Assembly (NCBI GenBank): GCA_936440205.1
Contig: OW387139.1
Coordinates: 620,001 to 684,000 of the forward strand
Reading direction: 5' to 3'
Length of the DNA: 64,000 bases
DNA from: Lepidonotus clava
Taxonomy: Eukaryota; Annelida; Polychaeta; Phyllodocida; Polynoidae
This document shows positions 32,997 through 42,510 of this stretch, one piece after another; the first letter of the stretch is position 1, and every line of letters starts with the position of its first letter. The position numbers and the translations under genes were made by a program. The notes under the pieces are model-generated. The model was not told the origin of the DNA and made no database searches. It saw only the letters and a program-made list of their open reading frames with translations.

Positions 32997-34386
32997 AACG
33001 GCCTTCAGCAAAAATATAGGAATTTTTATAGGAATTTTTTAGCAAAAATATAGGAATATATAGGAGTTTTTAGGGCAAAAATATAGGAAAATATAGGAAT
33101 TTTCGACAGATCTTTTTCAAAGATATTCTTTGATTATATTAGATATAACCATTTCATAGGCATCTGGTCAGTTTACAGACTAATTTCAAAATTACTGCGG
33201 GGTCTGGGGGGCAACCCCAGGAAAATTTTGAAAACTTAACCCCTCAAACATGAAATCTGGGACCCTCTGCGTGAACTCAGATATCTACTATCTGATTAAA
33301 AATAGCACCCATTCTATGGAATCTTTGGCACTCTTAGCCAAGTAGGATACTGATTCTTTGAAGTTGAGATTTATATCTACTCTTGAGAATATCTGTTCAC
33401 TGGGGGGTCTGGGGGGCCACCCCCTGGAAAACTGACAAATTCTCCCTACCACGGATAGCTGATTTACAGTATTTTAAGCACCTGCAGGCTAATTTGGACT
33501 GATTTTGTCGACAAAATCTGTGGAAAAACTATAGATAATAAGCAAATAATTGTCATATATCTACAATGAATGAATTGTCAAAGTACTCAGGAAATATTAG
33601 TGGATTACCGATATGGATACTAATTTAAAAAATAATGATGACTAGTTTTTCACAATATTAAAGACAATGGAGCCATTATAGTGAACTATTGTTAATGTTT
33701 GATTTAATACTGCGTGATGTGTATAACTAAGTATCCATGAGTCGTTTATCCAGGAGGTCTGAGTCAATCAGACTGCGTTCAAAGTTAGCTCGTTCACTTC
33801 CCAATAGTTCAAAAGAAATGAACGATGAGGGAGCTCTTAATATGAAAGGGTTTTTATTCAATAAACATCTCATCCCGAGTCAAAGCCACTATGTATAAGT
33901 CTCCATCAGTCCACCTCCCGTCTCCTATCAGCAATCAACCACATTTAGAATACAAGTTGTTCCAACACATCCTAGACCGCTCTAGTGCTTAGCTCTATCA
34001 CAATTCTATGCCCGAGGTAGTTGGTATAGGTAAAACTCCAGTCTGCTGCGCGGGAGCCGGCGTACTAACTCCAAGTAGCTCCTTTGCTAAACTCACTCAG
34101 CTGACATTCTCACTAAAACTGCCTGCTCCTCACTTTGCAACACCTTTTATACTGGTTAACAGGTGGCGCTGGGAGCGTAACATATCTCTTTCTAGAAGTA
34201 GACTAGAAGTAGACTTGCTAAGCCTGATCCTTGATAGATTATACAACATGATGATATATTAAAAGTGCTAAGCTATTAGTACAAAATATAGGAATTTTTT
34301 GCAAAATATAGGAAAATATAGGAGTGTCAAAAAAATATAGGAAAACATAGGAAATATAGGAAAATATAGGAACGTTATGACCCCTG
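32997..34386. mobile_element. DNA transposon interrupted by an LTR, 6-bp duplication AGATAG
   Basis: The ends read caggggtcataacg from both sides and are flanked exactly by agatag at 32991-32996 and 34387-34392. Subterminal DNA repeats atataggaa many times at both ends, and ggggtctggggggc occurs twice inside (about 33200 and 33405). The 602-bp LTR at 33682-34283 sits inside, so the original element was about 790 bp. Confidence 0.85.
33682..34283 (-). mobile_element. LTR fossil nested in a DNA transposon
   Basis: This copy aligns over its whole length with 30239-30856 in the same orientation. It starts TGAACTATTG, ends TTAGTACA, has TATAAAAGGT at 34142-34151 on the minus strand and AATAAA at 33853-33858. 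Flanks atag and aaat do not match. No internal coding region accompanies it. It is younger than the transposon it lies in. Confidence 0.8.
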
Positions 34387-34399
34387 AGATAGGCTCATA

Positions 34400-35280
34400 G
34401 AGCAAAGGCCTATAGCCTAGTGTCCTTACAGCTACATGGTGATGGTGTTTCGGCGAGACCTGGTGGGTGGTTGGGTTGTCTATTGTCTCAATGTTCCGTC
34501 ATTCCTGACCAATCCTAATGACTGACCTGTAAGGACTGATCTCGATGGGTAATGGCTGGAGCTCTTACACATTTGATACAGGACGTTTACGTCAGTCTCT
34601 GACCAGTCATACCTCGTCAGCATGTCCTTGGTTTGTCATGGGGAATCCCAGCTTCTGCGGGTTGTTTGGGTGACGCAGACTCCTACATCACTGGGGTCTG
34701 TGCGTCACATCGCTGTTACACTCATAAGATAAATGGGTTTGTCCCTACATCCGGGTTGAGGGTGGATCGCGAGTTGCAATGTCTTTTATGTTTCCTTACT
34801 TCTTATTACATTCCACTTTCAATAATACAAATTCCATATAGAAATTATACATCATGACTTTAGCAATATGACAATAACGTGATAGCAGTTCCCCATTTAA
34901 TAACAATTAACCATAACAAACAATTAGCGTTCAGTATGCAAAATTCAAAAAAATGTAGACCCCCACCTCCCTCAGGCTAAAATACCAATTGATTTTGTAC
35001 AGGAACTTACACAAACTTTCAAAAAATTCTCAGACCCCTCCCAATGGTGCTTACGTACTTAATGGAAGGCCCCTATAGTATTTTTGCACCTGCAGGTTTA
35101 TTGCAACAACTTTTGTCGACATATCAAATATAGAAATATTTGCTCAATATCAATCTTTTAATGAAATGTTTTCAAATCAACTTGGTAAATACAAGATTTA
35201 TGGTAGGCAGTAAGGGTAAGAGTACCCGCTGCTGCATGTACATGACACTAAGCATGTACATGACATGGACGGATTTAGTT
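34400..35280. other. No gene recognised
   Basis: No exon with convincing splice sites is visible. Low-complexity G (35281-35297) and T runs follow. Confidence 0.4.
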
Positions 35281-35423
35281 GGGGGGGGGGGGGGGGGCGT
35301 CCACCTTTTTTTTTCACATTGCTAATTTTGTGCATTTTAATATAGGCATTTTTTCTATAGGTATTTTTCTGCTCCCAGATGCAATATTATGTATTTATGG
35401 AACAAATATGAATATTCATAACT

Positions 35424-35552
35424 AGACATCTAAAGATTTTGGCCGGGGACCGGCAGATGTTTTGGCAGGGACTCTTCAAAAACCAACCCCATGAGGGAAA
35501 GATTTTCTAACAACTAGAAATCTGAAGATTGACGGCCAGAAACTGGAAGATG
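35424..35552. repeat. Two degenerate copies of the 40-bp fold-back motif
   Basis: Copies at 35424-35461 and 35517-35552 follow the pattern agacatct-aaagatt ... ggaccgg ... agatgt seen at 24921-24960. Confidence 0.45.
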
Positions 35553-35817
35553 TTGCGGTGGTGGCACTGTGAAAGTATTTATTTTCGCACTGAACATATT
35601 TTCACTTACTTCGCATCAGATTTCCTCGAAAATATGTACAAAGTGAAAATACCTTTAACATACCATATACAGGGCCCAACCTTCAGCAACATAAACTTAA
35701 ATCCCAGCGAATTTGTCCCTTAGGGCAAATCCATGAAAATTCATACATGCGAAAATATCTACGTTCACAGTAGGCCCCCGACCTCCCAGACAAACACCAA
35801 TTAAAGAAACCTCTCAC

Positions 35818-35917
35818 CCCGTGGTATATGTCAGATAAAGCTGGCCGTGCGGGTCGTCATGGGGTTGCTTGGGCACACGGACGGTGGTATAGGAGAGATC
35901 CCTATTGGTCAAGATCG
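35818..35917 (-). CDS. Candidate internal host exon, unknown product
   Basis: A minus-strand open segment lies between acceptor gagaatgcag and donor gtgagagg. After two leading bases it encodes ILTNRDLSYTTVRVPKQP, then HDDPHGQLYLTYTTG. Length is 100 bases. The residue pattern is protein-like and the donor is strong; the acceptor follows a purine-rich stretch and is weaker. If unspliced, the frame stops at the donor TGA, so it could also be a terminal exon. No family is recognised. Confidence 0.35.
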
Positions 35918-36167
35918 CTGCATTCTCCCCTCCCCCCCTCCCCCTCCCCCGTGCAGTGCAGAACGCCAGGGTCACAGCTGACACTTTGACCCAAAAAGTC
36001 AGACATTATGTCCGTTACTTAGAATATGCAAAAAAAGAGCTATGGTAAAAATGACCGACATGTATAGACAAATATCCGATACTAAGCCCATGAACGTCGG
36101 ACACAATGTCCGACACTTCAAAAAGGTTTTCACATATACACTGCCACCCTCTAGCCCCTGGTACCCC

Positions 36168-37076
36168 CCCCCCCCCCCGCCCCTCTGGTCTCCAACCTCC
36201 AACCCTGACTCTCCCGTCCTTCACCCTCTCTCCCCCTCTTCCCTTGGCCTCCCCCCCCCCCCCCCCCGCCCCTCTGGTCTCCAACCTCCAACCCTGACTC
36301 TCCCGTCCTTCACCCTCTCTCCCCCTCTTCCCTTGGCCTCCCCCCCCCCCCCCCCCCCCCCGCCCCTCTGGTCTCCAACCCCCAACCCTGACTCTCCCGT
36401 CCTTCACCCTCTCTCCCCCTCTTCCCTTGGCCTCCCCCCTCCCCCCCCCCCCGCCCCTCTGGTCTCCAACCTCCAACCCTGACTCTCCCGTCCTTCACCC
36501 TCTCTCCCCCTCTTCCCTTGGCCTCCCCCCTCCCCCCCCCCCCCCCCGCCCCTCTGGTCTCCAACCTCCAACCCTGACTCTCCCGTCCTTCACCCTCTCT
36601 CCCCCTCTTCCCTTGGCCTCCCCCCTCCCCCCCCCCCCCGCCCCTCTGGTCTCCAACCCCCAACCCTGACTCTCCCGTCCTTCACCCACACTCCCCCTCT
36701 TCCCTTGGCCTCCCCCCTCCCCCCCCCCCCCGCCCCTCTGGTCTCCAACCTCCAACCCTGACTCTCCCGTCCTTCACCCACACTCCCCCTCTTCCCTTGG
36801 CCTCCCCCCTCCCCCCCCCCCGCCCCTCTGGTCTCCAACCCCCAACCCTGACTCTCCCGTCCTTCACCCACACTCCCCCTCTTCCCTTGGCCTCCCCCCT
36901 CCCCCCCCCCCCGCCCCTCTGGTCTCCAACCCCCAACCCTGACTCTCCTGTCCTTCACCCTCTCTCCCCCTCTTCCCTTGGCCTCCCCCCTCCCCCCCCC
37001 CCCCGCCCCTCTGGTCTCCAACCTCCAACCCTGACTCTCCCGTCCTTCACCCACACTCCCCCTCTTCCCTTGGCCT
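36168..37076. repeat. C-rich minisatellite, ten copies of about 91 bp
   Basis: Units start gcccctctggtctccaacct at 36179, 36268, 36362, 36453, 36548, 36640, 36732, 36822, 36913 and 37005. Spacing of 89-95 bp varies mainly through the length of a run of about 10-20 C in each unit. A ctctc/cacac variant distinguishes early from late copies. The minus strand carries G runs with quadruplex potential. Confidence 0.95.
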
Positions 37077-37204
37077 TCCCCTCCTTTCCCCTCACCCTCT
37101 CTATTCCTCATCACCCCCTTTATTCCTCCTGTCCCTCAACTCACTCTCGCCTAGACATCCAATTTATATTTGAATGTTTGTCTCAGGCCCGCTCCGCAGG
37201 CACT

Positions 37205-37640
37205 TATCAAGATTGTGTCACTCACAGTACCTGCCTTTGATAAGATTTCGGTCATGAACATGACCATGTCAGAGTACCTGTCTTTGATATAATAATCTGG
37301 TCTGGAATACCTTACAAATTTCAAATTAATTCTATCATAACTTCTTTTGGGACAGGGAGTGAAAAATTAGATATCTCATACAAAGAGTAAAATGCTTCCT
37401 AAAAAATGTGTAAAAATGCATGAATAATAGAGTTGTGTGAAAACTGGCTCCCTTCTCTACCTGCCTTTGATATAAGGTTGTGTCAGAGTAGTCTACCTGC
37501 CTTGTTACAATTTTGGGTTTTATCAGGTAGATAATTCCACAACATTGTACCTTTATAAAATTGATATGATCATCTTTAGGTCACGTAAATGACCTTGTCA
37601 GAGTACCTGCCTTTGATATAATTAAGGGTGAAACGGTCAA
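37205..37640. repeat. Degenerate repeats of GTACCTGCCTTTGATATAA
   Basis: The phrase cctgcctttgata occurs at about 37227, 37459 and 37608, a ctgtctttgatata variant at about 37279, and a cctgccttg variant at about 37496. Several are preceded by gtcagagta and catgacc-type words. No gene is seen. Confidence 0.5.
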
Positions 37641-37717
37641 CACAACACCAGACTTCATGAACTGACGGCCGAGTGCGTGACGGTCACAATCACCTATTAA
37701 TCCTCCCCCACTAATTA

Positions 37718-37846
37718 AAAGGCTATACTCACAAGGCGATTATCCCAGATTCTGTCAACATATCGGTGCTAAAATCGGCCGATTCTGCCCATGGAGTCGG
37801 CCAATTTTAGCAGCGATCCAGTGGGTCGCCTGGTGGGTATGGGGCT
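37718..37846. mobile_element. Harbinger-like MITE, diverged copy
   Basis: The right end gtgggtatggggct is followed by TTA (37847-37849). The left end aaaggctatactcac after TTA (37715-37717) is decayed. It shares tgctaaaatcggccgatt with 13499-13692. Confidence 0.5.
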
Positions 37847-37856
37847 TTAAGCTTTA

Positions 37857-38032
37857 AGCCCCATACACACTAGGCGATTTTGGCCTCGTCGCCCGTCAGT
37901 ATGCTGTATTGAAATGAACATGTTTGATAAAATCGTCGGGCGATTTTCCCGGCGATTCATATCAAACATGCACATTTCAATATAGCATACTGACGGGTTA
38001 CGAAGCCCAAATCGCCTAGTGGGTATGGGGCT
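37857..38032. mobile_element. Harbinger-like MITE, near-perfect palindrome
   Basis: The left end agccccatacacactaggcg is complementary to the right end, and inner blocks (catactgacgggt, caaacatg) also pair, so the whole 176 bp can fold into one hairpin. TTA flanks it at 37854-37856 and 38033-38035. Only seven bases separate it from the end of the previous MITE's duplication. Confidence 0.8.
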
Positions 38033-38035
38033 TTA

Positions 38036-39390
38036 GTGCCAGTAGGGCGGCCAGACTGCCAGTAGTTGTCTTGTCTTTCCACTAGCCCGGATCAAAGTTC
38101 AACTTGTCTATACACTAAGTTTTTACTGTAATTTCAAAGATTTTCACTGGCTATCCAGGCTAGTTGCTAACAAAGTTCACTAGCCCGACAGGATTTTTAC
38201 TAATACCCGGTACTAGTAACTCTATGCTAAGGTCAAACCCTGTGACTGTTAGAATTTTTGAGAATGCCTTTAGGACAGGGTGTATTCTAGATGCATTCTG
38301 GCAGTGCAGACCTGTCAAAATGAGGGTAGGTACACATTTTTGGCCCTTATTCAAGATTTTTAGAGTTAACCTATGCTGAAATTTTGTGTTGTGTATAAAA
38401 GGTCTGTTGCACAAAGGTAGTTAGTAAAACACCTTGCGCATATAATCAATTGTATATGAATAACGTAAAGAAACGGTCACCAGACTGTAAGCCAGTAAGG
38501 GAAATATTATAAAGTATTCGAAATTATATGAGCCACTACATTACATAGTGTAAATATAGCGTGGACTTCTGGTAGGTGTTAATATACCTGTTTGGCTGTA
38601 GCAGACAGGGTGCATCTCCCAGCTATATATTGCTATGTATAAGCAGATTTAATTATTATCTATTTAATTAATATAGATCTATTCATCCCAGTTTTTAAAT
38701 TTTGGAAACTGATTAGATATTGACGAAGATATTGAGCCATATTGATTTACAAAACTTACGACAAATCGACCTAGATATTCCACTGCTGCACTCTGATTGG
38801 ATGATAGCATAAGGGGGCGTGGCCTAACTAAAAGTTATTGCCCTGGGTCTGTAGATTCCTATTGGTTAAGCCTTATAAAAGGGGCGTGGTCAAATGTTTC
38901 CTTGGTTCTCCCCTGCTCCCTATACTTAAGAGTTTAATTCAATGTACTATCATTTTTGTTATTCCCCTGATCGGGGAATAGACTCTACAGCATTTAAATA
39001 GGAAATGTACAGACACTACGCCATTAGGGGTGAAATAAAATTCAGGATGTCTCCCTTTCCAAATTTCAGAGTCTCAAAAATGGGAGTACAGTGTGACGTA
39101 GATCTATATCCATCTATATCGTAGTAAAGAATAAGTTTCCAAGATAAATTCTAATTTTTATGTATTTTTGTTCATCTTAGCTATAATTTTAATCTGATTC
39201 CTGTTTACACAAGTCGTTGAAGATATACGATAAAGCAATTTTGATGGAATTTGTATTTCAAATCTTACTTAGTCTTTGATCTTCTGAATCATTAGGACAT
39301 GACTATAAGGTCGGGAATTGAGGGTATTGGCCCACAACCAAGGCCGCCAAGGATGTAGATGTAGATGTAGATCTAAGCCTAGAAGCCTCC
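38036..39390. other. No gene recognised
   Basis: 38036-38242 ends in caaaccctg and looks like a decayed inverted-repeat element (actagcccg words) without a clear left end. The rest is AT-rich single-copy-looking sequence. Confidence 0.35.
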
Positions 39391-39399
39391 TGAACGCGG

Positions 39400-39485
39400 G
39401 AGTGGGTGGGGGAGTGGGGGGGGGGGGAGTGGGTGGGGGGAGTGGTTGAGTGGTTGGGGGGGGGGAGTGGCTGGGGGAGTGGTTG
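39400..39485. repeat. G-rich simple repeat (gtgggtggggg)
   Basis: Runs of G of up to 13 are separated by agt or tgagt; quadruplex-forming potential is obvious by eye. Confidence 0.8.
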
Positions 39486-39732
39486 GCGAGGATGCCACAG
39501 GAAGGCGACTGTTTGTCCCTTGTGGTCGGGTCAGGGGTACCAGTCTGTCCCTGGTCGCCTGAGTAAGGAACCTTACTCAGGGCTTGTACTCACTGAGATG
39601 ATGTAGCCGGAGCTGAGGGCCGAACAGACCCCCCCCCCCCCCCCCCCGGGCCGGCCTGTCGTCACCTCCTTGTAGGCCCCTTATACTAATCGTCACCTGG
39701 AATGGTTGTATCTTACCTGGCATGGTGTTAAT

Positions 39733-39980
39733 TCAGTCTTTACACGGATGTCTTCCCGTCACGCTGGGCGTACAGTCCACCATGCTCCCGGCACTCTGCG
39801 CCGGGTGCCCCCCTCCTCGGCCCGCCGAGGGCCTCCGTCCGCAGAGTGGCCGACGTCGTCCTGAGGAAGGCGGGCTGAGGCCCGGGGGTGAGGGCACTTC
39901 CACTTTGTACAAGGTCTCCTCCGTACGTCCTCCCAGATACGGCTCCTCCTCAGAGAAGGTTTCCACTAACACGTCGTCAG
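39733..39980 (-). CDS. Possible host exon, GC-rich, unknown product
   Basis: On the minus strand a frame opens after the acceptor-like catctctacagtaag at 39981 and runs to TGA at 39733. It reads DDVLVETFSEEEPYLGGRT, then EETLYKVEVPSPPGLSPP and an R/G/P-rich tail. The first part looks coding; the tail could be read-through past a donor I cannot place. A GTAAGA donor consensus lies just after the stop (near 39718), so an intron in the 3' UTR is another reading. Confidence 0.3.
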
Positions 39981-40019
39981 CTTACTGTAGAGATGTTCTA
40001 AATCCTGTGTGAAGGAGAT

Positions 40020-41140
40020 GCAATAAAGGTTATTGAAGTTGGTCCTTATCAGAAAGCTCGGTGCCGTCCCCTGAGGCCCGCCACGTGGCTGTGCTTGGAG
40101 AGTACCGGGACTATATTTTAGTCCTTCCCTGACCTAAAGCTAGATGTACCTGTCATACATAATACACTGAGCCTCTAGCAAACATGGACGGTACTACAGT
40201 CTTGAATAGGTCTCAATACAGTAATTAATAAGCAAGATTTGGAAAGTACTACCTGCAAGTCCCTACATGTTTTTATAGATTTCTCTGCGAATGGACATCA
40301 ATGTAGTCTTATTGGTGCATGATAATTAAGGCAACAACTTTTGTGATGTGCCAGATAACTACTTATTACCATTTGAGTTCAAAAACAGTTTTTGGTACCC
40401 ACTTGGGTTGATATTTAACTACTCAAACTGGTCTGGTGGAAGACTTTTTCTGAGGGGGTGATGAGGCCAAAAGAGCAGAATGGTAGGAGCACCTGAGGGG
40501 AGCATTCTCTCTATGGCATCCTACAAGGGATTAGTGCAGCATGTGTAATAACCAGAGTGGCCTCTGTGTTGAGACGGCCAACAGAAAATATTCACTGTAA
40601 ATTAATGCCCGATCAATGTTTATGAATCTTTTAAGGCATATTCCTCACTACCATATCCACAATTGTGTATACTTTAAACTAACTTATTCTATTTGGTTTT
40701 AAAATAGCAGAAAGAATTTGATTTATTATGAATATTGCATAATAAGTATTAATTACAAAGACTTTAGATTAGAAACATTTAAAGTATTTTGGCATACAAA
40801 GTCGAACTACAATATATTTATCAATAGGTGAGACCATGTAATGTTACATGAAACTATCTAGAATTAAATCATAGTTTAATGAATCCAAAAGATATTATTT
40901 TAAGCCTAATGTGTCCTAATTTTGGGCGAATTTAGGACAAATATGTGCGTGAAATTAAGCCTATTATGTTATCATGTTGATCCCTTTCTTTTGTAATCAG
41001 AAATTCCGGTACAAACCTTGAATCTTAAGTAAGGTGTTAAGCTCCGTTTTGAATTATGAAAAAAGTATATATATATTACAGTCTAAGTGCTATAGAAAGT
41101 ATCACAAATTACACAAAAATAAGGAAATACTTACTTTCTA
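40020..41140. other. No gene recognised
   Basis: Mainly AT-rich sequence leading into the satellite block; only short open frames are present. Confidence 0.4.
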
Positions 41141-41145
41141 TTTTG

Positions 41146-42510
41146 AGTTGAACCTTCTCCTTGTGGCACGATTTTCCCCAACCCCTGAAACTATCAGGGC
41201 CACTCTCGGTTCGCCGATTGGTCGATTTTTCCACTGTCCAGGGGTCTCCAAAGGGTCGACGGGGCCCCCTTTTATTAGATTGAGTTTACCTGGGCCTGCC
41301 TTTCCGGCCCCCCACGGCCCCCAGGGGCTTTTAAGCCGCCCCGGAACAGGCCAGGAGGATGTAAAAAGGCCCAACGATCGCAACGCTGGTCTCGGAAGTC
41401 CCATCCGGGCGACGGTTGATCTTCCAGGTGGGACCGTTCGGGTACCTCCTTGGTCAGGCTGCCTATTTAAATAGGCTCGTAGTGTAAAATCGCTTCCCCC
41501 AACCAGTTTGAGTTGAACCTTCTCCTTGTGGCACGATTTTCCCCAACCCCTGAAACTATCAGGGCCACTCTCGGTTCGCCGATTGGTCGATTTTTCCACT
41601 GTCCAGGGGTCTCCAAAGGGTCGACGGGGCCCCCTTTTATTAGATTGAGTTTACCTGGGCCTGCCTTTCCACCCCCTCACGGCCCCCAGGGGGTTTTAAG
41701 CCGCCCCGGAACAGGCCAGGAGGATGTAAAAAGGCCCAACGATCGCAACGCTGGTCTCAGAAGTCCCATCCGGGCGACGGTTGATCTTCCAGGTGGGACC
41801 GTTCGGGTACCTCCTTGGTCAGGCTGCCTATTTAAATAGGCTCGTAGTGTAAAATCGCTTCCCCCAACCAGTTTGAGTTGAACCTTCTCCTTGTGGAACG
41901 ATTTTCCCCAACCCCTGAAACTATCAGGGCCACTCTCGGTTCGCCGATTGGTCGATTTTCCCGCTGTGCAGGGCTCTCCAAGGGGGGACGGGGCCCTCTT
42001 TTATTAGATTGAGTTTACCTGGGCCTGCCTTTCCGGCCCCCCACGGCCCCAAGGGGGTTTTAAGCCGCCCCGAGGTAAACTCAGAAGTCCGATACGAGCG
42101 ACGGTTATCCTTCCAGGTGGGACCGTCCGGGCCCTGGTTGGTCAGGCTGCCTATTTAAATAGACTCGTAGTGTAGAATCGGGACTATGGAAATGGTTGAG
42201 TTGAACCCTCTCCTTGTGGAACGATTTTCCCCAAGCCCTGAAACTTCCTGGGCCGCAATCGGTTCGCCGATTGGTCGATTTTTCCACTGTCCAGGGGTCT
42301 CCAAAGGGTCGACGGGGCCCCCTTTTATTAGATTAAGTTTACCTGGGCCTGCGTTTCCGCCCCCTCATGGCCCCCAGGGGGTTTTAAGCCGCCCCGGAAC
42401 AGGCCAGGAGGATGTAAAAAGGCCCAAGGAATCCACCGCTGTGCTCAGAAGTCCGATACGAGCGACGGTTATCCTTCCAGGTGGGACCGTCCGGGCCCTG
42501 GTTGGTCAGG
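41146..42510. repeat. 365-bp satellite, four diverged units
   Basis: Units start agttgaacc at 41146, 41511, 41876 and 42199. The first two are 365 bp and very similar. The third is 323 bp and lacks an internal block. The fourth is cut off where the 779-bp satellite begins. Each contains gccgattggtcgatttt, a block matching the 363-bp array at 57680-64000, and (except the last) cctatttaaatagg or a close variant. Overall it looks like the decayed edge of that array. Confidence 0.9.

Noticed and set aside
30239-34283. Two same-strand LTR copies as the ends of one element
   Set aside because: The first copy has its own TCAT duplication, the second lies inside a separate transposon, and no retroelement coding lies between them.
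36015-37240. Glycine/arginine-rich or proline-rich proteins
   Set aside because: They are translations of the C-rich minisatellite, open on both strands.
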